Shown: positions 20,454 through 28,865, counted from the first letter of the stretch. The stretch: DNA of 64,000 nucleotides from Streptomyces sp. WM6386 (GCF_000972385.1 NZ_JXTE01000001.1:124001-188000), one strand, 5' to 3'. Notes: generated from the letters alone by a model not told the origin. A program made the numbers and translations.

Positions 20454-21106
20454 GACTCGGGCCGTTTGACGCTCTCCAGGAGCATGTCCAGCCATTCGGC
20501 GACCTTGTCGCGGTGCTGGTCGGTGGGCAGCTGCGCGGCCCGCCAGGCGATCCCGCGGACGCCGTGGTCCTGCAGAAGCCGTTCCAGCGGATCGCCTGCC
20601 GCCGCCGTCGCCTCCTTCTCACGGTCGGCCAGCTTCTGCAGAAGCTCCTGCTCCGTGCGCTGCAGGGCCCCGGCGAGCGCCTCGGGGTCCTCGGCCGTCA
20701 GGAAACCGGCGTGCACGCGGAAGAAACGCTGGATGGCGTCGCAGTGCTCCATGGTGGGACGCCGGTCGCCGTTGATGAGGGCACCCGCCTGCTGCCGTGA
20801 CATGAAGGCGCCGTCGGCGATCTCCTGCTGGGTGTACTTGCGGCCGTTGGGCTTGAGCCGGGTGCGGCGCAGCAGGTCCAGACGCTGCAGGAATCGGGCC
20901 TGTACGTCGGGTTCGCCCGCGGGGCGGCCGCTGAGCAGGGACTTGACCACGGGCTCGGGGACGCCGGAGGCCACCGACAGGCGGCCGGTGTGGAAGACCT
21001 CCGCGTGCGGCACGCCGAGCCGGTCGGCGAGCGCGGTGACCCGGGCGACGACGCCCGGCAGCGCGGCCGTCACCACGGCGGCCGGATTCGCGAAGCCATC
21101 CGTCAC
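20450..21106 (-). CDS. XRE-family transcriptional regulator
   Basis: A 218-aa protein from GTG 21106, which has GTAGGAG eight bases upstream; GTG 21130 would add eight residues. A helix-turn-helix reads YTQQEIADGAFMSRQQAGAL (about residues 92-111), typical of XRE regulators, followed by a long helical C-terminus rich in Glu and Lys. The gene is translationally coupled to the HExxH protein downstream. Its promoter lies in 21107-21343, divergent from the MmyB-like gene. No target is evident. Confidence 0.85.
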   Translation of the reverse strand: MTDGFANPAAVVTAALPGVVARVTALADRLGVPHAEVFHTGRLSVASGVPEPVVKSLLSGRPAGEPDVQARFLQRLDLLRRTRLKPNGRKYTQQEIADGAFMSRQQAGALINGDRRPTMEHCDAIQRFFRVHAGFLTAEDPEALAGALQRTEQELLQKLADREKEATAAAGDPLERLLQDHGVRGIAWRAAQLPTDQHRDKVAEWLDMLLESVKRPES

Positions 21107-21343
21107 CGACAGATCTCCTACGTCTCTCACGGGCTTCTCACAAGAAGATCATCACAAGCGGTTGCCGTGAACTCCCGGGAGAGTAGCCCCTCGTTCGAAC
21201 TTACATCCAGGTCTCGCCACAACTGTGGCCAATTTCAGCCGTCAACCGGCACGAAATGCCACGATAGTTGACACGCCTCGCGCCCGGGCAGCAGGATCAG
21301 GGCGCCGCGTGAAGGCCGCATAGGCAAGAGGGGTGACCTCCCG
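21107..21343. promoter_or_regulatory. Divergent intergenic region
   Basis: Unlike the coding DNA around it, this 237-base stretch is AT-richer between about 21130 and 21270. It must carry the promoters of the XRE regulator and of the MmyB-like gene. I could not pick out confident -35/-10 boxes or an inverted repeat. Confidence 0.3.
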
Positions 21344-22003
21344 ATGGCACAACAGGCAGGAGGGCAGCGGCCGGAGCCGCGGCCCGTCCCCGAGAGTCTT
21401 GAGGCCCGGGCGTATCTGCAGGACTACGCCACCCTCCTGGAAGCGGTCCCCTTCCCCTCGGTCGTTCTCGACCACCGGTGGGACGTCGTGCTGTCGAACA
21501 CTGCTTTCGAGACACTTTTCCGTGGTGTGGGCCCGCACCCCACCGCCATGCCCGACGACAACTTCCTCAGGTTCGTCCTGTTCCACCCGGACGCGGGCAC
21601 GGTTCTCGGTGAGCACGAGTCCAGTTGGTGCCTGCCGATGCTCGCCCGCTTCGCGGCCGCCGTGGAGCGCAACGGCCATGACCAGGGGCTGCAGTCGATC
21701 CGCCGGGACATCGCCCAGGACCCCATCATGGAGGCCGCCTACCGGCACGGTCTGCCGCACTGGATCCGCGCGGTCGGCGAGCGGGCCTTCGCCCACGACG
21801 GGGGGGTCCGCCCGGTCCTGCACCCCGACCCGCGCTGGGGCGCCACCGACTGCCGTGTCGTCGACGAGACGTCCTCCACCCTCCGGGAGCTGGGCTACGC
21901 CCGACTGACCCTGGTACTGCGCGAATCGCGTCCCGCGTCGACCAGGCCCCGCGGCGCACGCCGTGCCGCCGGCCACCTGACGGTCGTCCCCGCGGCGGAG
22001 TGA
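21344..22003 (+). CDS. Stand-alone MmyB-like ligand-binding domain protein
   Basis: A 219-aa protein resembling the PAS-like ligand-binding domain that follows the XRE helix-turn-helix in MmyB-type regulators (VVLDHRWDVVLSNTAFETLF, then an NFLRFVLFHPD block). No DNA-binding motif is present, so the usual N-terminal half is missing. It could be a sensor that partners with another regulator, perhaps the divergent XRE protein, or simply a decayed regulator. Third-position GC is normal, so it still looks under selection. Confidence 0.7.
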   Translation: MAQQAGGQRPEPRPVPESLEARAYLQDYATLLEAVPFPSVVLDHRWDVVLSNTAFETLFRGVGPHPTAMPDDNFLRFVLFHPDAGTVLGEHESSWCLPMLARFAAAVERNGHDQGLQSIRRDIAQDPIMEAAYRHGLPHWIRAVGERAFAHDGGVRPVLHPDPRWGATDCRVVDETSSTLRELGYARLTLVLRESRPASTRPRGARRAAGHLTVVPAAE

Positions 22004-22071
22004 GTACGGGGGCCGCCCTGGCGTTCCCGTCCCTCCCGCTCTACGTCATCCCGATTGCGTCGCTCAGCGTG

Positions 22072-22110
22072 GTGACATACCCCAGATAGAGAAGTATGTG
22101 ACATAGTACT
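22072..22110 (+). promoter_or_regulatory. Candidate hydroxyproline-operon operator (site 1)
   Basis: TGTGACATAGTACT at 22097-22110 ends at the start codon of the first dehydrogenase gene. The octamer GTGACATA also occurs at 22072-22079, and TATGTGACATA (22095-22105) is a perfect inverted repeat around one base. The 14-mer is matched at 24961-24974 (13 of 14, opposite strand) and 27008-27021 (11 of 14 against site 2). With no ribosome site before the gene, the message may be leaderless and the site would cover its promoter. Confidence 0.6.
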
Positions 22111-23274
22111 GTGGTGAGCAAGCGACTGACCTGCGATGTCGTGGTCGTCGGAGCCGGAATGGTGGGCGCGGCCTGCGCCCTGTACGCGGCCCGGGCGGGT
22201 CTCGACGTGATCCTGGTGGACCGTGGCCCGGTGGCCGGCGGCACGACCGGAGCCGGCGAGGGGAACCTCCTCGTCTCGGACAAGGAACCCGGCCCGGAGC
22301 TGGACCTGGCCCTGTTGTCGGGGCGCCTGTGGGCGGACCTCGCCGAGGAGTTGGGGGAGGCCGTCGAGTACGAGGCCAAGGGCGGTGTGGTCGTCGCCTC
22401 GACGCCGGACGGGCTCGCCGCGCTCGAGCGGTTCGCCGACACACAGCGCGCCGCCGGGGTCGTCGCCGAAACCGTCGTAGGAGACGGACTGTACGACCTC
22501 GAACCGCACCTCGCCCCCGGTCTGCCCGGCGGGGTGCTGTATCCGCAGGACTGCCAGGTCATGCCCGCGCTGGCCGCCGCCCACCTGGTCCGCGCCTCCG
22601 GAGCGCGGCTGTTCACCGGCCGGAGCGTCACGGACGTACTCCTCACCCCGGACGGCGCGGTGTGCGGCGTCCGCACGGGCCGGGGCGACATCGATGCCCC
22701 GGCGGTCGTCAACGCGGCCGGCACCTGGGGTGCCGAACTGGCCGAGCTCGCGGGAACCCGCCTCCCCGTCCTTCCGCGGCGCGGGTTCGTCCTGGTCACC
22801 GAACCCCTCCCGCGGATGGTCCGGCACAAGGTGTACGCCGCCGACTACGTGGCCGACGTGGCCAGCGACTCGGCCGCGCTGCAGACCTCGCCGGTCGTGG
22901 AAGGGACGGCCGCGGGGCCCGTGTTGATCGGCGCGAGCCGGGAACGGGTCGGCTTCGACCGGTCGTTCTCGCTGCCGGTCATGCGAGCCCTGGCGGCGGG
23001 CGCGACCCGGCTGTTCCCGTTCCTCACGGACGTCCGGGCGATGCGCGCCTACCTCGGATTCCGCCCGTACATGCCCGACCACCTCCCCGCCATCGGCCCC
23101 GACCCGCGCGTCCCCGGTCTGCACCACGCCTGCGGGCACGAGGGCGCGGGCATCGGACTGGCCACCGGCACCGGGCAGTTGATCGCCCAGGCGCTGACCG
23201 CGAAGACGCCCGAGCTGGACCTGACGCCGTTCCGACCCGACCGCTTCCCGGCCCCCGTGGAGGAGACCGCGTGA
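22111..23274 (+). CDS. FAD-dependent D-hydroxyproline dehydrogenase subunit (DadA-like)
   Basis: A 387-aa FAD oxidoreductase of the glycine/D-amino-acid oxidase fold. The N-terminal dinucleotide motif is VVVVGAGMVGAACALYAARAG, and the C-terminal GHEGAGIGLATGTG block completes the FAD site. It starts the operon with GTG 22111 or GTG 22114; no Shine-Dalgarno is visible, which suggests a leaderless message. It overlaps the ferredoxin-like subunit by four bases. Together with the next two genes it matches the heteromeric D-hydroxyproline dehydrogenase type, which oxidises cis-4-hydroxy-D-proline. Substrate assignment rests on the neighbouring epimerase. Confidence 0.85.
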   Translation: MVSKRLTCDVVVVGAGMVGAACALYAARAGLDVILVDRGPVAGGTTGAGEGNLLVSDKEPGPELDLALLSGRLWADLAEELGEAVEYEAKGGVVVASTPDGLAALERFADTQRAAGVVAETVVGDGLYDLEPHLAPGLPGGVLYPQDCQVMPALAAAHLVRASGARLFTGRSVTDVLLTPDGAVCGVRTGRGDIDAPAVVNAAGTWGAELAELAGTRLPVLPRRGFVLVTEPLPRMVRHKVYAADYVADVASDSAALQTSPVVEGTAAGPVLIGASRERVGFDRSFSLPVMRALAAGATRLFPFLTDVRAMRAYLGFRPYMPDHLPAIGPDPRVPGLHHACGHEGAGIGLATGTGQLIAQALTAKTPELDLTPFRPDRFPAPVEETA

Positions 23275-23573
23275 GATCCCCGCTCGAACTGGCCGACGCC
23301 CGGCCGGGCCCGGCCTTCACGGTCACCCTCGACGGCCGCGAGATCGAGGCGCTGCCCGGACAGACCGTCGCCGCAGCGCTCTGGGCCGCCGGTGTCACCT
23401 CCTGGCGCACCACCCGCCAAGAGGGCCGGCCGCGCGGTGTCTTCTGCGGCATCGGCGTCTGCTTCGACTGCCTGGTGACCGTCAACGACCGTCCCAACCG
23501 GCGGGCTTGCCTGGTGCCGTTGCACCCGGGCGACGCGATCCGTACGCAGGAGGGGACGGGCCACGATGACTGA
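23271..23573 (+). CDS. [2Fe-2S]-binding subunit of D-hydroxyproline dehydrogenase
   Basis: A 100-aa ferredoxin-like protein of the HcnA/SoxA-N type. The cluster ligands are in FCGIGVCFDCLVTVND plus the later RAC, the expected four-cysteine pattern. GTG start overlaps the previous stop (GTGA) with GGAGG eight bases upstream, and its end overlaps the next gene by eight bases. It should pass electrons between the two flavin subunits. The gene is small, but its cysteines and coupling make it secure. Confidence 0.9.
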   Translation: MRSPLELADARPGPAFTVTLDGREIEALPGQTVAAALWAAGVTSWRTTRQEGRPRGVFCGIGVCFDCLVTVNDRPNRRACLVPLHPGDAIRTQEGTGHDD

Positions 23574-24957
23574 CCGGCCGCACCTCGCGGTGATCGGCGC
23601 GGGCCCCGCCGGGCTCGCCGCCACCGGCGCCGCCGCTTCCCGGGGCGTACGGGTCACCTTGATCGACTCGGCCACGGAAGCCGGCGGACAGTTCTACCGC
23701 CGGCCCGCCGCGGGCCTCGGGGCTCGCCGCCCGCAGGCCCTGCACCACCGGTGGCGCACCTGGGAGCGGCTGAGGGACGGACTGCGAACCCACGTACAGG
23801 CAGGTGCCGTACGGCACTTGACGGACCATCATGTGTGGTTCGTCGAGCGGCAGGACGTCGGCTTCACCGTGCACGCCCTGCTCGGCCCCGAGCAGGAGCA
23901 CCCCGTCGCGGTCCGCGCCGACGCCGTTCTCCTCGCCACCGGCGGCTACGAGAAGGTCCTGCCGTTCCCCGGCTGGACCCTGCCCGGTGTCATCACCGCG
24001 GGCGGCGCCCAGGCCATGCTCAAGGGCACCCTCGCCGTGTCCGGACGTATCGCCGTGGTCGCCGGCACCGGCCCGCTGCTGCTTCCCGTCGCGACGGGTC
24101 TCGCCGCGGCCGGCGTGGAGGTGGCCGCGCTGGTCGAGTCCGCCGACCCGAAGGACTTCGTGCGGCGGACCCGCGCCCTGGCGGTCCAGCCCGGCAAAGT
24201 CGCCGAAGGCGCCCGGTACGCGGCCCAGTTGCTCCGGCACCGGGTGCGCACCCTCGTCCGCCACACCGTCGTAGAGGCCCACGGTGCGCGAGGCCTGGAG
24301 GCGGTGACCGTCGCCGCGCTCGACGCCGACGGGCGGGTCAGGTCCGGCACCGAGCGCCGTATCGTCTGCGACACCCTCGCCGTGGGGCACGGCATGCTTC
24401 CGCACACCGATCTCGCGGAGACGCTGGGCTGCCGGCTCGACGGGATGGACGTGCACGTCGACGACGAGCAGCGCACCGACGTCCCCGGTGTCTGGGCCGC
24501 GGGCGAGACCACCGGCATCGGCGGCTCCGCCCTCTCCCTCGCCGAGGGACACATCGCCGGCCGGTCGATCGCGGCGCGCCTGCACGGCATCGAGCCCCGC
24601 GCGCGCGACTGGGCCGCGACCGCGAGGACCCGTACCCGGCTGCGCGCCTTCTTCGCCGCGCTCGACGCCGTCCACGCACCGCCCGCCCACTGGAGCGAGC
24701 AGATCACCGACGACACCGTCGTCTGCCGCTGCGAGGAGGTCACCGGGGGTGCGATCCGCGAGGCCGTCGACGAGCTGGGCGCCGGGGACGTACGGACCGT
24801 GAAGCTGCTGACGCGCGCCGGGATGGGCTGGTGTCAGGGGCGGGTGTGCGGACCCGCGGTCGCGGGGCTCGCCGGGTGCGCGCTCACGCCGACGCGTCGG
24901 CCGTTCGCCGGACCCGTACCCCTCGGCGTCCTGGCCGCCGAGCCCGAGCACGGCTGA
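23566..24957 (+). CDS. FAD/NAD(P)-binding subunit of D-hydroxyproline dehydrogenase
   Basis: A 463-aa HcnB-like oxidoreductase. It has the FAD motif AVIGAGPAGLAATGAAAS at the N-terminus, a second dinucleotide site (VVAGTGPLLLPVATGLAAAG, about residue 162), and a C-terminal BFD-like iron-sulfur region with CRCEEVT and WCQGRVCG cysteines. Its ATG lies in the end of the ferredoxin-like gene. Amino-acid dehydrogenases with this three-gene architecture are known for hydroxyproline (LhpBEF type in Pseudomonas, from memory) and for opine and cyanide-forming glycine oxidation. Confidence 0.88.
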   Translation: MTDRPHLAVIGAGPAGLAATGAAASRGVRVTLIDSATEAGGQFYRRPAAGLGARRPQALHHRWRTWERLRDGLRTHVQAGAVRHLTDHHVWFVERQDVGFTVHALLGPEQEHPVAVRADAVLLATGGYEKVLPFPGWTLPGVITAGGAQAMLKGTLAVSGRIAVVAGTGPLLLPVATGLAAAGVEVAALVESADPKDFVRRTRALAVQPGKVAEGARYAAQLLRHRVRTLVRHTVVEAHGARGLEAVTVAALDADGRVRSGTERRIVCDTLAVGHGMLPHTDLAETLGCRLDGMDVHVDDEQRTDVPGVWAAGETTGIGGSALSLAEGHIAGRSIAARLHGIEPRARDWAATARTRTRLRAFFAALDAVHAPPAHWSEQITDDTVVCRCEEVTGGAIREAVDELGAGDVRTVKLLTRAGMGWCQGRVCGPAVAGLAGCALTPTRRPFAGPVPLGVLAAEPEHG

Positions 24958-24960
24958 GTC

Positions 24961-24974
24961 AGTACAATGTCACA
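24961..24974 (-). promoter_or_regulatory. Candidate hydroxyproline operator (site 2) over a -10 box
   Basis: The complement of 24961-24974 reads TGTGACATTGTACT, matching the site at 22097-22110 at 13 of 14 bases. On the plus strand the same bases contain TACAAT (24963-24968), a near-consensus -10 box, so the DHDPS-family gene likely has its own promoter and this site would repress it by covering that box. Confidence 0.6.
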
Positions 24975-24999
24975 CCCTATTGATGAGACGGGATCCCAG

Positions 25000-25905
25000 A
25001 TGACCAGCACCGAGAACACCGGCAGCCGCCCCTGGCGCGGCGTCCTCGTCGCCACCGCCCTCCCGCTGAACGACGACCTCTGCGTCAACCACGACAAGTT
25101 CGCCGAGCACTGCGTCTGGCTGGTCGAGAACGGCTGCGACGGCGTCGTACCGAACGGGTCCCTCGGCGAGTACCAGGTCCTCACCCCCGAGGAGCGGGCC
25201 GAAGTCGTCGAGACCGCCGTGGCTGCCGTCGGCGGGGAGCGCGTGATGCCGGGTGTCGCCGCCTACGGCTCCGCCGAGGCCCGCCGCTGGGCCGAGCAGG
25301 CCAGGGACGCCGGCTGCGCCGCCGTGATGCTGCTGCCGCCCAACGCCTACCGCGCCGACGAGCGGTCCGTGCTGGCCCACTACGCCGAGGTCGCGAAGGC
25401 GGGCGTCCCGGTCGTGGCGTACAACAACCCCATCGACACCAAGGTCGACCTGGTCCCGGAGCTGCTGGCGAAGCTGCACGCCGAGGGCCACATCCACGCG
25501 GTCAAGGAGTTCTCCGGCGACGTTCGCCGCGCGTACCGGATCGCCGAACTCGCCCCCGGCCTCGACCTGTTGATCGGCGCCGACGACGTCCTCCTGGAGC
25601 TGGCGATCGCCGGTGCCAAGGGCTGGGTGGCGGGCTACCCGAACGCGCTGCCCCGCGCGAGCGTGGAGCTCTACCGGGCGGCCGTCGCGGGCGACCTGGC
25701 CACCGCGAAGAAGCTGTACGAGCAGCTGCACCCGCTGCTGCGCTGGGACTCCAAGGTCGAGTTCGTCCAGTCCATCAAGCTGTCCATGGACATCGTCGGC
25801 CGGCACGGCGGCCCCGTCCGTCCGCCCCGCGTCCCGCTGCTGCCCGAGCAGGAGGCCGCGGTGCGCGCGGCCACCGAGCGGGCGGTCGCCGCCGGACTCG
25901 CCTGA
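25000..25905 (+). CDS. DHDPS-family deaminase (pyrroline-4-hydroxy-2-carboxylate deaminase)
   Basis: A 301-aa aldolase-superfamily protein with the DHDPS fold: NGSLGEYQVLTPEER near residue 50, the tyrosine in VAYNNPIDTKVD and the Schiff-base lysine in HAVKEFSGDVRR. In hydroxyproline catabolism this family converts the pyrroline made by the dehydrogenase into alpha-ketoglutarate semialdehyde. The ATG at 25000 is preferred; an ATG at 24967 would overlap the promoter and operator. The gene precedes the epimerase by 37 bases. Function is inferred from context; dihydrodipicolinate synthase itself is unlikely here. Confidence 0.85.
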   Translation: MTSTENTGSRPWRGVLVATALPLNDDLCVNHDKFAEHCVWLVENGCDGVVPNGSLGEYQVLTPEERAEVVETAVAAVGGERVMPGVAAYGSAEARRWAEQARDAGCAAVMLLPPNAYRADERSVLAHYAEVAKAGVPVVAYNNPIDTKVDLVPELLAKLHAEGHIHAVKEFSGDVRRAYRIAELAPGLDLLIGADDVLLELAIAGAKGWVAGYPNALPRASVELYRAAVAGDLATAKKLYEQLHPLLRWDSKVEFVQSIKLSMDIVGRHGGPVRPPRVPLLPEQEAAVRAATERAVAAGLA

Positions 25906-25942
25906 CCGTCCCGTCGGATCCCCCAGGTTCACCAGGAGCGTC

Positions 25943-26944
25943 ATGCGCAGCAAACTCGTCCTGCACGCCGTCGACTCGCACACCGAGGGCATGCCCACCC
26001 GCGTGATCACCGGCGGCATCGGCACGATCCCCGGCGCGACCATGAACGAGCGGCGGCTGTACTTCCGTGAGCACCGCGACGACATCAAGCAGCTCCTGAT
26101 GAACGAACCCCGGGGCCACTCGGCGATGAGCGGCGCCATCCTCCAGCCGCCCACCCGCCCGGACTGCGACTGGGGCGTCATCTACATCGAGGTCTCCGGC
26201 TATCTGCCGATGTGCGGACACGGCACCATCGGGGTGGCCACCGTCCTGGTGGAGACCGGCATGGTCGAGGTCGTCGAGCCGGTCACCACCATCCGGCTCG
26301 ACACCCCGGCGGGCCTCGTCGTCGCCGACGTCGAGGTCGAGGACGGCGCCGCGAAGACGGTCACGCTCAAGAACGTGCCGTCCTTCTCCGCCGGCCTCGA
26401 CCGCAAGATCACACTCGCCGACGGGCGCACGGTGACATATGACCTGGCATACGGCGGCAACTTCTACGCCATCCTGCCGCTGGAGGAGTTCGGGCTGCCC
26501 TTCGACCGCTCCCGCAAGGACGACATCCTCCGGGCCGGCCTCTCCCTCATGGAGGCGATCAACGCCGAGGAGGAGCCCGTCCACCCGGAGGACCCCTCGA
26601 TCCGCGGCTGTCACCACGTCCACCTGTACGCCCCCGGCGCCAGTGCCCGGCGCTCCCGGCACGCGATGGCGATCCACCCCGGCTGGTTCGACCGTTCCCC
26701 CTGCGGCACCGGCACCAGCGCGCGCATGGCCCAGCTCCACGCGCGCGGCGAACTCCCCCTGAACACCGAGTTCGTGAACGAGTCCTTCATCGGGACACAG
26801 TTCACCGGCCGCCTCCTCGGCACCACCGAGGTCGCCGGCGTCCCCGCCGTCCTGCCCAGCTTCACCGGCCGGGCCTGGATCACGGCCACCGCCCAGTACC
26901 TGCTCGACCCGACCGACCCCTTCCCGGCCGGGTTCGTCCTCTAG
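25943..26944 (+). CDS. 4-hydroxyproline 2-epimerase (proline racemase family)
   Basis: A 333-aa proline-racemase-fold enzyme. Both catalytic cysteines are present: C91 in PMCGHGTIG and C254 in SPCGTGTSAR. Paired cysteines separate epimerases and racemases from the dehydratases, which have threonine in place of the second. Together with the dehydrogenase and the deaminase this points to trans-4-hydroxy-L-proline epimerisation to the cis-D form, the first step of the route. AGGAG lies five bases before the ATG. The alpha-ketoglutarate semialdehyde dehydrogenase that would finish the pathway is not in the window. Confidence 0.9.
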   Translation: MRSKLVLHAVDSHTEGMPTRVITGGIGTIPGATMNERRLYFREHRDDIKQLLMNEPRGHSAMSGAILQPPTRPDCDWGVIYIEVSGYLPMCGHGTIGVATVLVETGMVEVVEPVTTIRLDTPAGLVVADVEVEDGAAKTVTLKNVPSFSAGLDRKITLADGRTVTYDLAYGGNFYAILPLEEFGLPFDRSRKDDILRAGLSLMEAINAEEEPVHPEDPSIRGCHHVHLYAPGASARRSRHAMAIHPGWFDRSPCGTGTSARMAQLHARGELPLNTEFVNESFIGTQFTGRLLGTTEVAGVPAVLPSFTGRAWITATAQYLLDPTDPFPAGFVL

Positions 26945-26991
26945 GCGTTCCCCCAGGCGCCCTTGGCGTCCTGGCAGGTTCCCCGGAGGCC

Positions 26992-27021
26992 GATAATGAC
27001 GATGTCGCGTGACATTGCACC
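26992..27021 (+). promoter_or_regulatory. GntR gene promoter with candidate operator (site 3)
   Basis: GATAAT at 26992-26997 is a likely -10 box. Just after it CGTGACATTGCACC (27008-27021) matches the other two motif copies at about 11 of 14 bases, and ATGTC-GCGT-GACAT (27002-27015) forms an inverted repeat. This would let the GntR protein repress itself. Confidence 0.55.
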
Positions 27022-27039
27022 ACTAGGAGAGTCGCCCTC

Positions 27040-27735
27040 ATGGCTGCCCAGCGCACCAGCGCCCCCACCCCTGCCACCGCCCCGGCCCTGCCCGTTCTCG
27101 GCGGCAAGAAGAGCAGCTACCGGGAACGCGTCGCCGACGCCCTGCGGGCCGCACTGGTCGCCGGTGAACTGCTGCCCGGCGAGGTGTACTCGGCGCCGAC
27201 CCTCGCCGCCCGCTTCGGTGTCTCGGCGACGCCGGTGCGCGAGGCGATGCTGGACCTGGCCAAGGAGGGCCTGGTCGACACCGTCCCCAACAGGGGGTTC
27301 CGGGTCACCGCCGTCTCCGACAGACAACTCGACGAGTACACCCACATCCGTGCGCTCATCGAGATTCCCACGGTGACGGAGCTGGCCAGGACCGCCGACC
27401 CGGTCTCGCTGGAGGCGCTGCGTCCGGCGGCCCGGGAGATCGTGCAGGCCGCGGCGGCCGGCGACCTCGTGGCGTACGTCGAGGCCGACACCCGCTTCCA
27501 CCTGGGCCTGCTCGCCCTCGCCGGCAACGCCCATCTCGTCGAGGTCGTCGGCGACCTGCGCAAGCGGTCCCGCCTCTACGGGCTCACGGCACTGGTCGAG
27601 GCCGGCCGTCTGCTGGCCTCCGCCGAGGAGCACCTCGAACTCATCGACGCACTGATCGCACGCGACGAGCAGGCGACGCGCACAGTGATGGCACGTCACC
27701 TCGGGCACGTCCGCGGTCTGTGGGCGGCGAAGTAG
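27040..27735 (+). CDS. GntR-family regulator (FadR/FCD type)
   Basis: A 231-aa regulator. The winged helix-turn-helix covers YRERVADALRAALVAGELLPG through FGVSATPVREAMLDLAKEGL (residues about 27-75), followed by an all-helical FCD domain with the metal-binding D and H residues (EADTRFHLGLLALAGNAH). AGGAGAG precedes the ATG. It ends the hydroxyproline cluster and is the natural candidate to bind the shared 14-bp motif, with hydroxyproline or a pathway intermediate as effector (inference). Confidence 0.9.
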   Translation: MAAQRTSAPTPATAPALPVLGGKKSSYRERVADALRAALVAGELLPGEVYSAPTLAARFGVSATPVREAMLDLAKEGLVDTVPNRGFRVTAVSDRQLDEYTHIRALIEIPTVTELARTADPVSLEALRPAAREIVQAAAAGDLVAYVEADTRFHLGLLALAGNAHLVEVVGDLRKRSRLYGLTALVEAGRLLASAEEHLELIDALIARDEQATRTVMARHLGHVRGLWAAK

Positions 27736-27782
27736 CGGCGCTCCGGCGCGACCGGAAAGCGCGCAAGAGCGGCCCACTGGTA

Positions 27783-27820
27783 CGCAAGCCATTTGCGTTT
27801 CTTGCGCTATTCTTGCGCGC
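27783..27820 (+). promoter_or_regulatory. lacI-type gene promoter with TTGCG repeats
   Basis: TATTCT at 27808-27813 is placed exactly as the -10 box of a leaderless transcript starting at the ATG (27821). It is flanked by CTTGCGC at 27801-27807 and 27812-27818, 11 bases apart, and by the inverted repeat CGCAA-TTGCG at 27783-27797. These are probable autoregulatory sites of the LacI-family protein. Confidence 0.55.
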
Positions 27821-28816
27821 ATGACGCGACGACTTGCCGAGGTGGCGAAGAAGGTCGGGGTCAGCGAGGCCACGGTCAGCCGGGTGCTCAACGGCAAGCC
27901 CGGAGTCTCCGCGGTCACCCGGCAGGCGGTGCTGAGCGCCCTGGACGTGCTCGGCTACGAGAGGCCCACGCAGCTGCGCGGGGAGCGCGCGCGGCTCGTG
28001 GGCCTGGTGCTGCCCGAGCTGCAGAACCCGATCTTCCCCGCGTTCGCCGAGGTCATCGGCGGGGCGCTGGCCCAGCTCGGCCTGACCCCGGTGCTGTGCA
28101 CGCAGACCAAGGGCGGCGTCTCCGAGGCGGACTACGTGGCGCTGCTGCTCCAGCAGCAGGTCTCCGGCGTCGTCTTCGCCGGTGGCCTGTACGCCCAGGC
28201 CGACGCCCCGCACGACCACTACCGGCTGCTCGCCGACCGCAACATCCCGGTCGTCCTCGTCAACGCGTCCATCGCCGACCTCGGCTTCCCCGGGGTGTCC
28301 TGCGACGACACGGTCGCCGTCGAGCAGGCCTGGCGCCATCTCGCCTCGCTGGGCCATGAGCGCATCGGGCTGGTGCTGGGACCCGACGACCATGTGCCGT
28401 CGGCGCGCAAGCTCGCCGCCGCCCGCGGTCTGGGGGAGCTCCCCGACGAGCATGTCGCCCGGGCCATGTTCTCCATCGAGGGCGGTCACGCCGCCGCCGC
28501 CCGGCTGATCGACCGGGGGGTCACCGGGATCATCTGCGCCAGCGACCCGCTCGCCCTCGGCGCGGTCCGGGCCGCCCGCCGCAAGGGACTCCGGGTCCCC
28601 GCGCAGGTGTCGGTCGTCGGCTACGACGACTCCGCGTTCATGAACTGCACGGAACCCCCGCTGACCACGGTCCGCCAACCTATCGAGGCCATGGGCCGGG
28701 CGGCCGTGGAACTGCTGAACACGCAGATCGGCGGCGGTTCCGTGACCCCGGAGGAGTTGCTCTTCGAGCCGGAACTGGTGGTCCGGGGCTCCACGGCCCA
28801 GGCGCCGCGTAGCTGA
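27821..28816 (+). CDS. LacI-family transcriptional regulator
   Basis: A 331-aa repressor. The helix-turn-helix AEVAKKVGVSEATVSRVLNG is at the N-terminus, followed by the hinge and a periplasmic-binding-like sensor domain ending in VVGYDDSAFMNCTEPPLTTV, the usual LacI signature. No ribosome site precedes the ATG, so translation is probably leaderless. It sits directly ahead of the alpha-glucoside importer and GH13 gene, all on the same strand, and probably represses them. Confidence 0.93.
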   Translation: MTRRLAEVAKKVGVSEATVSRVLNGKPGVSAVTRQAVLSALDVLGYERPTQLRGERARLVGLVLPELQNPIFPAFAEVIGGALAQLGLTPVLCTQTKGGVSEADYVALLLQQQVSGVVFAGGLYAQADAPHDHYRLLADRNIPVVLVNASIADLGFPGVSCDDTVAVEQAWRHLASLGHERIGLVLGPDDHVPSARKLAAARGLGELPDEHVARAMFSIEGGHAAAARLIDRGVTGIICASDPLALGAVRAARRKGLRVPAQVSVVGYDDSAFMNCTEPPLTTVRQPIEAMGRAAVELLNTQIGGGSVTPEELLFEPELVVRGSTAQAPRS

Positions 28817-28843
28817 GATCCACCCGTCTGTCGAATAATTCCA

Positions 28844-28865
28844 TATTCTGCGCGACATCTTGCGG
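28844..28865 (+). promoter_or_regulatory. Promoter/operator of the alpha-glucoside importer
   Basis: TATTCT (28844-28849) followed by GCGCG and then CTTGCGG (28859-28865) repeats the layout of the regulator's own promoter at 27808-27820. This suggests a common LacI-type site and places the transcript start about 105 bases before the binding-protein ATG. Confidence 0.45.

Noticed and set aside
24967..24999. ATG at 24967 as the start of the DHDPS-family gene
   Set aside because: It lies inside the probable -10 box and operator, and the extra 11 residues do not resemble the family N-terminus; ATG 25000 is preferred.
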